Counted from the first letter of the stretch, positions 5,246 through 13,240 are shown. The stretch is DNA of 16,131 nucleotides from JOPF136 sp035517515 (GCA_035517515.1 DATIYQ010000128.1:1-16131), one strand, 5' to 3'. Program-made: numbers and translations. Notes: generated from the letters alone by a model not told the origin.

Positions 5246-8064
5246 CGGGATGGAGTGCGCGCGATCTCGTCCAGCGCAGGCACACACCGTTCGCAGACGG
5301 TGGGATAGGCGGCGCTTTCTCCCACGTGCGTGGAGTAGTTCCAGCAGCGCTCGCATTTGCGGCCCTGGGCGCGTTCCACCTGCACCGCCAATCCGGCCAC
5401 GCCCGCGCCATCCCCGGCGACGCCAGCCCCATCCGTGCCCGCCGGCGGCGCCAGCTCCACCTGCGAAACGATGAACAATTCCGGCAGCACCGGCTGGTAC
5501 TCCCGCAGGAGCCCCGCCAGTGGCCCCCCGGCGCGCAGGATGACGCGCGCCTCGAGCGAAGCGTTAATCACCTTCGCATTGCGCTTTTCTTCCAGCGCCT
5601 TCAGCACCGCGTCGCGCACCGCCACCAGTTCCTGCCATTTCGCGGCACGGGCCGCGGCCAGTCCTGTTGTTAGATGCTCCGCGCGCGGGAATTGGGCCAT
5701 ATGGATGCTCTCGGGATCCCCGGGGCGGCGCGGCATGTGCTTCCACACCTCCTCAGCAGTAAAGACGCAGATCGGGGCCAGCAGGGTAGCCAGGGCCCGG
5801 CAAATGCTTTCCACAGCGGTCTGCGCGGAGCGGCGCGCCGGGCTGGCCGGCGCCGAGGTGTACAGCCGGTCCTTCAGCACGTCGAAATAGAACGCGCTCA
5901 GGTCCACCGCGCAGAAATCGCGCACATCGTGGAACACGCGGTGGAATTGGTAGGAGGCGTACCAATCGGCGCATCTACCCGCGAGTTCCGCGGCGCGCTC
6001 GAGCATCCAGCGGTCCATCTCGCGCAGTTCGGCGCCCCGCACCGCGTCCCGCGCGGGATTGAAATCGTAGAGGTTGCCCAGCGCGAACCGGAAGGTGTTG
6101 CGGATTTTGCGGTAGGCGTCGGAAAGCTGGGTCATCACCCGCTCCGACATGCGCACGTCCGCGGTGTAGTCCTGCGAGGCCACCCACAGGCGCAGCAGGT
6201 CCGCCCCGTATTTCTCGCAGATTTCGCTGGGCAGCACCACGTTGCCCAGGGATTTGGACATGGGGCGGCCCTGCTCGTCGAGCGTCCAACCGTGCGTCAG
6301 CACTTCCCGGTAGGGCGCGCCATCGCGCGCGGCCATGCCGATCAGCAGCGAGGAATGGAACCACCCGCGGTACTGATCCGGCCCCTCCAGATACATGTCC
6401 GCGGGCCAGCGCTGGTCGCCGCCGGAGAGCACCGCCAGGTGGCTGGAGCCGGAGTCGAACCACACGTCCAGGATGTCCGTCTCCTTCCTCCAACGGAACG
6501 CGCCGCAGCGGCATTTTGTTCCCGGCGGCAGCAGTTCTTCGGGCGTGTGCGCGTACCAGGCGTCCGCGCCCTCGCGCTCGAAAAACGGCAACACGTGGCG
6601 CAGCGCCGCGGCATCCTCCAGGCGTTCGCCGCATCCCTCGCAGTAGAAAATCACAATCGGCACGCCCCAGAAGCGCTGGCGGGAGATGCACCAGTCCGGC
6701 CGGTCCGCCACCATGCCGTGCATGCGCTCCAGGCCCCAGGAGGGCATCCACTTCACCTTTTGGATGGCCTCCAGTGTGCGCCGGCGCAGATCATTCTTCT
6801 CGATGCCAATGAACCACTGCTCCGTGGCCCGGAAAATGACCGGGCGATGGCACCGCCAGCAGTGCGGGTAGCTGTGCGTCAGTTTTCCTTCGCCCAGCAG
6901 CGCCCCGCGCTCCCGCAGCAGGGCCACGACCGCGGGATTGGCCTCGAACACGGTTTTGCCTTTGTACTCCGGCAGGCCCTCCGTATAGCGCCCTTCATCG
7001 TCCAGCGGCGCATACGTTTCCAGCCCGTAGCGCTGCCCGGTGTAAAAGTCGTCCGCGCCATGCCCCGGTGCGGTGTGCACGATGCCGCTGCCCTGCTCCG
7101 TGGTCACGTAGGTGGCCAGCACCGCGGGAACCTGGAACGGCAGGAACGGATGCTGGAATTTGAGCCCTTCCAGCTCCCGCCCCTTCCACCGCCCGCGCTC
7201 TGCGCCGATCTTCAGCCCGGTGCCCGCGGCAACCAGCGCGGTCATCTCCCGCGCAAAAAGCAGCGCGCCGGCCGGTGTCTCAAACACCGCGTACTCCAGG
7301 TCCGGATGGAAGCACAAGGCGCGGTTGTGGGGCAGCGTCCACGGAGTCGTCGTCCAGATGACCGCGCTGACACCTTCACCGGGCAGTCCCGCGGCACTTC
7401 CCGCCGCCACCGGAAATTTCACCCAGATGGACGGACTGGTGTGATCCTCGTACTCCACCTCCGCTTCGGCCAGCGCGGTGCGGTCGTGCAGGCACCAGTA
7501 CACGGGTTTGCGCCCGCGATAGACGTAGCCGCGCTCCAGCACGGTCAGAAACGTTCCGGCAATCACCGCCTCGTAGTGCGGGTCCATGGTCAGGTACGGC
7601 TGGTCCCATTGGGCGAAAATTCCCAGGCGTTTGAATTGCTTGCGATGCGCCTCCACATAGCGCGCCGCATATTCGCGGCACAGTTTGCGGAACTCCACGG
7701 GATTGGCCGCGCCCTTCTTTCCGCCCAGTTCCTTCTCCACCTGCGTCTCGATGGGCAGGCCGTGGCAATCCCATCCCGGGATGAACGCGGCGCGAAATCC
7801 CGCCAGGGATTTCGAGCGCACCACCATGTCTTTCAAGATCTTGTTGAGCGCCGTGCCCAGATGGATGTGCCCCGTGGGGTAGGGCGGTCCATCGTGGAAC
7901 ACGTAAACAGGGGCGCCCTCGCGCGCCGCCAGCACCTTCCGGTAGGTCCCCGCGGACTCCCACTCCGCGAGTTGCCGCGGCTCGCTCTGCGGCAGGCTGG
8001 CCTTCATGGCGAACTCCGTTTTCGGCAGGTTCAGGGTGCTTTTCAGGTTTACCGTTTCGGGCAT
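5242..8064 (-). CDS. ileS: Isoleucyl-tRNA synthetase
   Basis: A 940-residue class I aminoacyl-tRNA synthetase that charges tRNA-Ile. The HIGH-type motif lies in PPYPTGHIHLG (60-70). The CP1 editing domain shows TTTPWTLPHN (238-247) and GSGIVHTAPGHGADDF (325-340). The second signature is PMSKS (601-605); Pro replaces the usual first Lys of KMSKS, while the functional MSKS is retained. The C-terminal zinc site is complete (Cys904, Cys907, Cys924, Cys927). Length matches typical bacterial IleS of about 940. Just before the zinc site is a Gly/Ala/Val linker with a duplicated DGAGVAG, encoded by an imperfect 21-bp tandem repeat (5395-5436). The gene leads the minus-strand block; no T-box leader is visible. 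The ATG at 8064 has no clear Shine-Dalgarno sequence; the downstream ATG at codon 20 is an alternative. Confidence 0.97.
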   Translation of the reverse strand: MPETVNLKSTLNLPKTEFAMKASLPQSEPRQLAEWESAGTYRKVLAAREGAPVYVFHDGPPYPTGHIHLGTALNKILKDMVVRSKSLAGFRAAFIPGWDCHGLPIETQVEKELGGKKGAANPVEFRKLCREYAARYVEAHRKQFKRLGIFAQWDQPYLTMDPHYEAVIAGTFLTVLERGYVYRGRKPVYWCLHDRTALAEAEVEYEDHTSPSIWVKFPVAAGSAAGLPGEGVSAVIWTTTPWTLPHNRALCFHPDLEYAVFETPAGALLFAREMTALVAAGTGLKIGAERGRWKGRELEGLKFQHPFLPFQVPAVLATYVTTEQGSGIVHTAPGHGADDFYTGQRYGLETYAPLDDEGRYTEGLPEYKGKTVFEANPAVVALLRERGALLGEGKLTHSYPHCWRCHRPVIFRATEQWFIGIEKNDLRRRTLEAIQKVKWMPSWGLERMHGMVADRPDWCISRQRFWGVPIVIFYCEGCGERLEDAAALRHVLPFFEREGADAWYAHTPEELLPPGTKCRCGAFRWRKETDILDVWFDSGSSHLAVLSGGDQRWPADMYLEGPDQYRGWFHSSLLIGMAARDGAPYREVLTHGWTLDEQGRPMSKSLGNVVLPSEICEKYGADLLRLWVASQDYTADVRMSERVMTQLSDAYRKIRNTFRFALGNLYDFNPARDAVRGAELREMDRWMLERAAELAGRCADWYASYQFHRVFHDVRDFCAVDLSAFYFDVLKDRLYTSAPASPARRSAQTAVESICRALATLLAPICVFTAEEVWKHMPRRPGDPESIHMAQFPRAEHLTTGLAAARAAKWQELVAVRDAVLKALEEKRNAKVINASLEARVILRAGGPLAGLLREYQPVLPELFIVSQVELAPPAGTDGAGVAGDGAGVAGLAVQVERAQGRKCERCWNYSTHVGESAAYPTVCERCVPALDEIARTPSR

Positions 8065-8303
8065 CGGGGTTCGTCTGGCGCTCTGCTTTCCGCAGCGAGT
8101 TACACCGCCGGAAACCGCACATCCTCCGCGAAACTCAGTATGTTACAATGATTCGCGGAGGGTGTCAGCCGGACCCGGCAGGCATCCTTCTCTTGCTCCA
8201 GAGAATCGGAGCTATAGAGCGCCCGGCAGTCGGCGGTGGCCACGTGAAGTCGTCCGTGGTGACCGGCCCCGGAGCGCGTTGCGACCACCGGGCAGCGACG
8301 GGA
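8065..8303. promoter_or_regulatory. Divergent intergenic region between ileS and the tonB-type gene
   Basis: The 239 bases must hold promoters for both directions. On the plus strand, TACAAT (8144-8149) and TATAGA (8213-8218) resemble -10 elements, but neither has a good -35 at the right distance. I see no convincing -10/-35 pair for ileS, and no T-box specifier hairpin or antiterminator. An open plus frame continues upstream of 8304 but its translation does not resemble TonB. Confidence 0.45.
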
Positions 8304-9530
8304 ATGGCGAGTCCTCTCAACCCCTTCGAATATCATCCGCCGAAGCCGGAACCCGACTCGGCACCCAAACAGCGCGTGCCTCGGCTTCTGGTGGAGGAGG
8401 AGCGCTGGGGCGGCTCCTTTTTCTCCAGCGTCATGGAGTTCCTCACCGAGCGGCCGGTGCGCATTCCCGCCCGGCTCGGCCAGGTGCCGTTTTCGATTGA
8501 GAGCGCCCGCCCCGGTTTCCTGGAAAATCTGAAAACCGCGATGGGCCCGGAGCCGAGCCTGCCGCGCGGCGGCACTGGCTCGCCGCTGATGGTGCGTTGG
8601 ACCAGCACCTCGTTTCTCCAAAACCTGCGCGAATTTTTCTCTCCGCCCAAGCTGCCTCCCCTGAAGATTTCCAGCCCGCCGGGGCCGCCGCCCAAGGACA
8701 TCTGGACAAAAGATGAGCACGCCGCGCGCGCCCGGTTGCTCTCCCTGTTGGTGCATGTGGCCATCGTTGCCGGCCTGGGAATTCCCCTGTTGCATGAGCT
8801 TGCCACCACGGTCACCGAGGCCAAGAACGCGGATGTGAAGATGGTGGATCTCACCGATTTGTCGCCCTACGTCTTCAAGGCTCCCAAGGGGAACGACCGG
8901 ATGGGTGGCGGGGGCGGCGGCGGCGACCACAACCCGATTCCCGCCAGCAAGGGCCGGCTGCCCAAACAATCTTTGCAGACGCCCCTGGCGCCTCCCACGG
9001 TCGTGATCATGAATCCCAACCCGGCGCTGGCCGTCATTCCCTCCGTGGTGGTCCCGCCGGAAATCAAATTGCCGCAGCCGAACCTGCCGAACTATGGCGA
9101 CCCGCTCGCCGCCATGGTCACCCAATCCAACGGCCCCGGCTCCGGCGCCGGCATCGGCACCGGCAGCGGGGGCGGCGTGGGCAGTGGCTCCGGCCCGGGC
9201 GTGGGTCCCGGTGAGGGCGGCGGAATCGGCGGCGGCCACTTTCATGTAGGCCGCGACGGCATCGGTGAGCCCACCTGCGTCTATTGCCCGCAGCCGCCGT
9301 ACACCGAAGAAGCGCGCAAGGCGCGCTACCAGGGCACCGTGCTGGTGGAAGTCACCATCCTCCCCGATGGGCGCACCGCGGATGTCCGCGTGATGCGCGG
9401 CCTGGGGATGGGGCTGGATGAGAATACCCTCACCACCGTGCGCCAATGGCGCTTCAAGCCGGTGATTGGCCCCGGTGGCCGGCCGGTTCCCGTGGATCTC
9501 ACCGTGGAAGTCACCTTCCGTCTGCTCTAA
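8304..9530 (+). CDS. TonB-family energy transducer with long cytoplasmic N-terminus
   Basis: From ATG 8304 this is 408 residues. Residues 1-143 are Pro-rich and predicted cytoplasmic, with short Phe-containing segments (FFSSVMEFL, GFLENLKTAM, SFLQNLREFF) before LPPLKISSPP. One membrane helix (LLSLLVHVAIVAGLGIPLL, about 145-163) follows. The periplasmic part has Gly-rich linkers (201-207 and 276-311) and a TonB C-terminal domain from about 331, with PPYTEEARKARYQGTVLVEV, ILPDGR and QWRFKP. TonB proteins pass proton-motive-force energy from ExbB/ExbD to outer-membrane receptors; none of those genes lies here, so the partner is unknown. An unusual C-x-x-C (325-328, CVYC) sits just before the TonB domain. 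Start choice is uncertain: no clear RBS is visible and the frame is open back to 8148. The family is confident. Confidence 0.85.
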   Translation: MASPLNPFEYHPPKPEPDSAPKQRVPRLLVEEERWGGSFFSSVMEFLTERPVRIPARLGQVPFSIESARPGFLENLKTAMGPEPSLPRGGTGSPLMVRWTSTSFLQNLREFFSPPKLPPLKISSPPGPPPKDIWTKDEHAARARLLSLLVHVAIVAGLGIPLLHELATTVTEAKNADVKMVDLTDLSPYVFKAPKGNDRMGGGGGGGDHNPIPASKGRLPKQSLQTPLAPPTVVIMNPNPALAVIPSVVVPPEIKLPQPNLPNYGDPLAAMVTQSNGPGSGAGIGTGSGGGVGSGSGPGVGPGEGGGIGGGHFHVGRDGIGEPTCVYCPQPPYTEEARKARYQGTVLVEVTILPDGRTADVRVMRGLGMGLDENTLTTVRQWRFKPVIGPGGRPVPVDLTVEVTFRLL

Positions 9531-9603
9531 TCACCGGACGTCTTCGCAACTGCCTCCCATTTGCATCGTTCTGCGCCGCGGTTCTCTGCTACGATTCCGG
9601 TCG

Positions 9604-10449
9604 ATGGGACACTTTTCAAACCGGGTTTGGGCCGCCGGCGCGTGGCTGCTGATCGCCGCCGCCGCTGCCTTTGCGCAAGCCGGCCCGGCCCGCGGGCGCG
9701 TGGAGTTCATCGTGTTGCTCACCCCCGTTTCCGGCCGCCCTGAGCCGGCTCGCCAACTCACCATCTACCTGCTTCGCAAATCCTTCCGCGAGATCCAGCA
9801 CGATGTGGAAGAGAGAATGCCCGCGCCGAATCTGGACGCGTTTGTGGATGCCCTTCCTCTGGGCAAGGAATTAAAAGCCTGGATGAAGCAGCATCACACC
9901 GTCACCATCAGCGGACCTCAATTCCGCAAGGTGCTCACCCCGGACGACCTCTTTCACGTCCCGGAATTCCTGGACGCTTACGTGGCCAGCAACCTGAGCG
10001 GACTGGGCCAGGGATTTCCCGAGCCCAAGTTCAATCCCGACGACCGCATCCATAATCCCAAGAAGTACGAGGCGGCCATGAAGACCTACGAGCCCCTGCT
10101 GCGCAAATACCTGGCCGCGCACCCGGATTCCCTGGAGGCCATGGACACCATCCTGAATCAGAGTGATCCCACGCCGGAGTGGCAGGTCGTTCAGGGGCAC
10201 TGGCACGAAGACGCCCGCCGCACGGCGCTGGGCGAGGCCCAGACGCACTACCTGGCTGCGAAAACGGACACCGACCTCGACGGCCGCGGGGCGTTTGAAG
10301 CCTCTCCCGGCACCTACACCCTCTCCACACTGGAGGGCGAAGCCTTGAGCGGCGATCTCCATCTCCGCTGGAACGTGCCCATCGAAATTCGCCCCGGGCT
10401 CACCACGCGCGTCGAGCTTTCCAACCTGAACTCCGATAAGAAACCGTAG
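9604..10449 (+). CDS. Secreted protein of unknown function
   Basis: I do not recognise the family. The 281-residue product begins with a clear signal peptide (MGHFSNRVW, then AAGAWLLIAAAAAFAQA), with probable cleavage near residue 25. The mature part opens with strands (GRVEFIVLLTPVSG), continues through a helix-rich middle with KKYEAAMKTYEPLLRKYL, and ends with a strand-rich segment (GTYTLSTLEGEALSG, then DLHLRWNVPIEIRPGLTTRVELSN) that resembles a carboxypeptidase-regulatory-like beta-sandwich. That resemblance is inference. No catalytic motif or metal-binding cluster stands out. The ATG at 9604 is the natural start because the signal peptide begins there; TACGAT at 9590-9595 is a -10-like hexamer 8 bases upstream, so a leaderless mRNA is possible. 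It lies 73 bases after the tonB-type gene and 24 bases before the terC-type gene, all on the plus strand. Confidence 0.75.
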   Translation: MGHFSNRVWAAGAWLLIAAAAAFAQAGPARGRVEFIVLLTPVSGRPEPARQLTIYLLRKSFREIQHDVEERMPAPNLDAFVDALPLGKELKAWMKQHHTVTISGPQFRKVLTPDDLFHVPEFLDAYVASNLSGLGQGFPEPKFNPDDRIHNPKKYEAAMKTYEPLLRKYLAAHPDSLEAMDTILNQSDPTPEWQVVQGHWHEDARRTALGEAQTHYLAAKTDTDLDGRGAFEASPGTYTLSTLEGEALSGDLHLRWNVPIEIRPGLTTRVELSNLNSDKKP

Positions 10450-10473
10450 GATTTGTAAGCTAGACTGCGGGAG

Positions 10474-11433
10474 ATGGTTCCGCTCTCCGCCTGGGTCGGC
10501 TTCCACCTGGCCCTCTTCGTCTTTCTTGCGCTGGACCTGGGTGTCTTCCACCGCCCCGGCGCCCCACTCAGTCTCCGCAATGCCGCGCTCTGGAGCGTCC
10601 TGTGGGTGCTCCTGGCCCTGGCGTTTGCCGCCGGCGTCTATCGCATGCTCGGGGCGGAGCGCGGCCTGGAATTCGTCACCGGCTACCTGATCGAACGCGC
10701 CCTCTCGCTGGATAACACCTTTGTGTTCGCCGTGGTGTTCTCCTACTTCGCGGTTCCCGCCGGATTGCAACATCGCGTGCTTTTTTGGGGAATTCTGGGG
10801 GCGCTGATCTCTCGCGGCGCGCTGATCGCCGCCGGTGCGGCCCTGCTGGCCCGGTTCGAATGGGTCAATCTGCTCTTTGGCGCCTTCGTGCTGATCGCCG
10901 GCCTGCGCTTGTTTTTCCATAGCCCGGAGAAAACCCGTGTGGATCGCAATCCGGTCTTGCGCCTGGCCCGCCGGCTGCTCCCCGTCACCCCGGACTATCA
11001 GGGATCGCATTTCCTGGTGCGCGGCCCGCGCTCCGGCTGGATGGCCACTCCGCTCCTGCTGGTCTTGCTGGTGGTGGAGTCCGCGGACGTGGCCTTCGCC
11101 TTCGATTCCATCCCGGCAATTTTCTCCGTCACCCGTCACCCTTTCATCGTCTATACATCCAATGTCTTCGCCATTCTCGGCCTGCGCGCTTCCTATTTTT
11201 TGGTGGCCGCGCTGCTCTCGCGGCTGCGGTTTCTGGGCGCCGGCCTGGCGGCGATTCTGATCTTCATCGGAGCGAAGATGCTGGCGGGTCCCTGGTTCCA
11301 TCTCTCCATTCAACTTTCGCTTTTGATCGTGGTGCTGCTGCTGGCGGCGACGGTGGCCACCTCCCTTTTGGCTCCTCCGCGGCCGCTCCGGCCGCTCGCA
11401 CCCGCCGGGGACCTTCGGAAGGACGGATCATGA
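10474..11433 (+). CDS. TerC/Alx-family integral membrane protein (putative metal exporter)
   Basis: A 319-residue polytopic protein of the TerC family, Alx-like by length and motifs. Diagnostic stretches are GYLIERALSLDNTFVFAVVF (about 70-89), with the conserved acidic/Asn LSLDN, VVESADVAFAFDSIPAIFSV (about 201-220), and SNVFAILGLRASYF. The two conserved Asp-containing helices are thought to form the ion path; characterised relatives export Mn2+ or affect tellurite and pH responses. The substrate here is inferred. The gap to the upstream gene is only 24 bases, so there is no room for the yybP-ykoY Mn riboswitch found upstream of alx elsewhere. GGGAG abuts the ATG with no spacing, and TAGACT (10461-10466) lies 7 bases upstream, so a leaderless start is possible. 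The stop overlaps the following ATG, tying it to the VOC-like gene. Confidence 0.88.
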   Translation: MVPLSAWVGFHLALFVFLALDLGVFHRPGAPLSLRNAALWSVLWVLLALAFAAGVYRMLGAERGLEFVTGYLIERALSLDNTFVFAVVFSYFAVPAGLQHRVLFWGILGALISRGALIAAGAALLARFEWVNLLFGAFVLIAGLRLFFHSPEKTRVDRNPVLRLARRLLPVTPDYQGSHFLVRGPRSGWMATPLLLVLLVVESADVAFAFDSIPAIFSVTRHPFIVYTSNVFAILGLRASYFLVAALLSRLRFLGAGLAAILIFIGAKMLAGPWFHLSIQLSLLIVVLLLAATVATSLLAPPRPLRPLAPAGDLRKDGS

Positions 11434-11981
11434 CTGACTACAATCGTCTCGTGGAGGATCTGGCCGGGCCGGATCCGGGACAACGCGCCGCCGCCGCCGC
11501 CCAGCTCTATCGCGCCGGCTGCGAGCTGGTAGAAGACGTGTTCGCCCAGTGGAGGAAAGACCCGGAGTTCAACGTCCTGGTGACCGGAAAACCCATCGTT
11601 GGCGTGGCCGTGCCTCCCGACCTGTTCGCGCGGATTCGCCAGGAGCTGGACATGCCGCCCCTCGCGGAGGTCCCTGCGGAACAAAGCACCGCGGAATTCG
11701 AGCTGCATCGCGGTTCCATCCGCCTCGATATCCTCACCCCGGTGGACGATGAGGGGCCCATCCAGAAGTTTCTGGACCGCTTCGGGCCCGGAGTTCAGCA
11801 GGTGGAATTGCCGGTGAATAATGTTGATGAGGCCGGGAAAATTCTCAAACAGCGATTTACGCTTGCTCCGGTCTATGACCAGCCACGTCCGGGCGCCGGC
11901 GGCACGCGCGTGAACTTCTTCCTGGTGGCCGCCTCCGGCGGGCGCAAGGTGCTCATTGAGTTGTTTGAGGCGAAGCGCTGA
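11430..11981 (+). CDS. Degenerate VOC-superfamily protein, methylmalonyl-CoA epimerase-like
   Basis: A 183-residue protein. After an N-terminal helical extension (1-48), the sequence follows the methylmalonyl-CoA epimerase pattern: KPIVGVAVPPD, then RLDILTPVDDEGPIQKFLDR, GPGVQQVELPVNNVDEAG, YDQPRPGAGGTRVNFF and KVLIELFE. Authentic epimerases have metal-binding His in the first strand and in GIHHIAFE; here these positions read Ile and Gln (GVQQVELP). Only the terminal Glu in IELFE is retained. The protein probably does not perform the usual metal-dependent epimerisation and may bind a ligand or have changed chemistry. The start is well supported: GGAAGGA (11417-11423) lies 6 bases before ATG 11430, which overlaps the terC-type stop. 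Its 3' end overlaps the convergent capA-type gene by 29 bases. Family placement is fairly firm; function is unknown. Confidence 0.75.
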   Translation: MTDYNRLVEDLAGPDPGQRAAAAAQLYRAGCELVEDVFAQWRKDPEFNVLVTGKPIVGVAVPPDLFARIRQELDMPPLAEVPAEQSTAEFELHRGSIRLDILTPVDDEGPIQKFLDRFGPGVQQVELPVNNVDEAGKILKQRFTLAPVYDQPRPGAGGTRVNFFLVAASGGRKVLIELFEAKR

Positions 11982-13071
11982 CCGCAAGCGCGTGCGCCGG
12001 CCCGGCGTGGAAGGGCACGACGCCCGGCGGAGCATTCCAGGCGGTTTGTTCCGCCGCTTCCACCGGGGGCCATAACACCGACCGGTCCAGCCCCAGCCGC
12101 GCCAGGATGAACGCTCCCTCCGCCATCTCTGCCCGGCGCGGTTTGGAGTGCCATTCAATCACCAGCGGCACCGCTTCCACCCGCTTCACCTGCGCCCCCG
12201 AAAATGTGATCCGCGCCAGGATCGCCGTCTGCACCTCCGGCGGTGTGTACTGCTGGAAAACAAAATTTCCCAGCGAGTAGAAAATCCAGCCGCCGTGATA
12301 CTGCTCGATGCGCTGCGGCACGTGCGGGTGATGCCCCAGCACCACCGCCGCTCCGGCGTCAATAGCCGCGTGGCAGAACTCTTCCGTCTCCCTGGCCACG
12401 CGCGCCGTGTACTCCGTCCCGTCGTGCAGGGAGACGATCACGGCATCCGCCTGGCGGAGCGCCGCGGCCACGTCTTCACGCACGCGCTCCGGATGCCGCC
12501 CGGCGATCACCGGATGCGTGGCCTCCGGCGTGTCGTTCAGCTCCGCATAGGTGTAACCCAGGAACGCAAAGCGCACCCCGTGACGCACCACAATCGCCGG
12601 GCGGTGCGCCGCCTGGTAAGTTTCTCCGGCCCCTGCCGTGGCGATCCCCGCCTGCCGCAGGTGCTCCAGGCTGTAGCGGATGCACGCATCGCCGCCGTTG
12701 TCGAAATGATTGTTGGCCACCGATAGCACGTCGAATCCCGCGTGCACCAGCCCGGCCACCGCCGCGGGACGCACGCGAAATACCATTCCCTCACCGGGAT
12801 AGGGCGGCTCGCCGCAGAACGGCCCCTCCAGGTTGCCGAAGGCGATATCCGCGCTGGATAGCTCCGCCTCCATATTCTCGAACGCCATCGAGTAGTTGCC
12901 GCTGGCCTCCATCATGGTGCCCAGCGAGCGCCCGAGCAGGATGTCTCCCACCGCCGCCAGCGTGGTTTCCGCCGGCGGACGCAGCGTCACCTCCGGACCG
13001 CGGTCCGGCTCGACCGCGGAGAGAAACGACCCCGCGGCGAGCAATCCCGCAATCAACAGAAACTGGCGCAT
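11953..13071 (-). CDS. CapA-family metallophosphatase-like protein, secreted
   Basis: A 372-residue protein of the CapA (PGA_cap) family, related to poly-gamma-glutamate synthesis protein CapA. A signal peptide (MRQFLLIAGLLAAGSFLSAV) precedes the domain. Visible family motifs are AVGDILLGRSL (40-50), FGNLEGP (78-84), SVANNHFDNGG (117-127), SLHDGTEY (214-221), LGHHPHVPQ (245-253) and YSLGNFVF (265-272), consistent with a calcineurin-like dinuclear metal site. SLHDGTEY has Asp where many CapA proteins have Trp (HWGxEY). No capB or capC lies nearby, so poly-gamma-glutamate synthesis is not implied; many bacteria carry solitary CapA-like proteins of unknown substrate. The ATG at 13071 is fixed by the signal peptide. 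The gene is divergent from the GT-C-like gene and converges on the VOC-like gene. Confidence 0.88.
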   Translation of the reverse strand: MRQFLLIAGLLAAGSFLSAVEPDRGPEVTLRPPAETTLAAVGDILLGRSLGTMMEASGNYSMAFENMEAELSSADIAFGNLEGPFCGEPPYPGEGMVFRVRPAAVAGLVHAGFDVLSVANNHFDNGGDACIRYSLEHLRQAGIATAGAGETYQAAHRPAIVVRHGVRFAFLGYTYAELNDTPEATHPVIAGRHPERVREDVAAALRQADAVIVSLHDGTEYTARVARETEEFCHAAIDAGAAVVLGHHPHVPQRIEQYHGGWIFYSLGNFVFQQYTPPEVQTAILARITFSGAQVKRVEAVPLVIEWHSKPRRAEMAEGAFILARLGLDRSVLWPPVEAAEQTAWNAPPGVVPFHAGPAHALAVSASPQTTQ

Positions 13072-13102
13072 GTGGAGTGTGCGATGCGAGCCTTACCGCT
13101 GA

Positions 13103-13131
13103 ATCTTCCAGCGCCTCGCGTTCATTGTCAA
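13103..13131 (-). promoter_or_regulatory. Possible promoter of the capA-type gene
   Basis: A perfect TTGACA (13131-13126 on the minus strand) is followed after 17 bases by GAAGAT (13108-13103), a weak -10. The implied leader would be about 25 bases. No RBS is evident before ATG 13071. Confidence 0.4.
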
Positions 13132-13209
13132 TCGTACCTGCGGCCAGGGATACCCCTCTGGGCACTGGCCCGGAGTTCCGCGGCTCATCCCTTTTACCGC
13201 GCCCCGCCC

Positions 13210-13240
13210 GGGCGCCGTCCCCGCGGCTTCCGCGGCGCCC
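13210..13240. other. GC-rich stem-loop in the capA / GT-C divergent region
   Basis: GGGCGCCG (13210-13217) pairs with CGGCGCCC (13233-13240); an alternative internal hairpin pairs CCGCGG (13221-13226) with CCGCGG (13230-13235) around CTT. It lies between the two divergent genes and would be in the leader of the GT-C-like gene if transcription starts upstream of it. No T-run follows. Confidence 0.5.

Noticed and set aside
5674..8151. 825-codon open frame on the plus strand opposite ileS
   Set aside because: It is antisense to a full, motif-complete ileS; its Arg/His/Gln-rich translation has no domain character and is a by-product of high GC and codon bias.
8065..8160. T-box riboswitch upstream of ileS
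   Set aside because: The leader is short and lacks a T-box consensus, specifier loop and terminator/antiterminator pair.
8100..9446. 448-codon minus-strand frame opposite the tonB-type gene
   Set aside because: His/Gly/Ala-rich low-complexity translation mirroring the Gly-rich linker; the sense strand encodes a recognisable TonB domain.
9871..11313. 480-codon minus-strand frame opposite the secreted protein and terC-type genes
   Set aside because: Hydrophilic Gln/Gly/Glu-rich translation with no motif, antisense to a clear TerC membrane protein.
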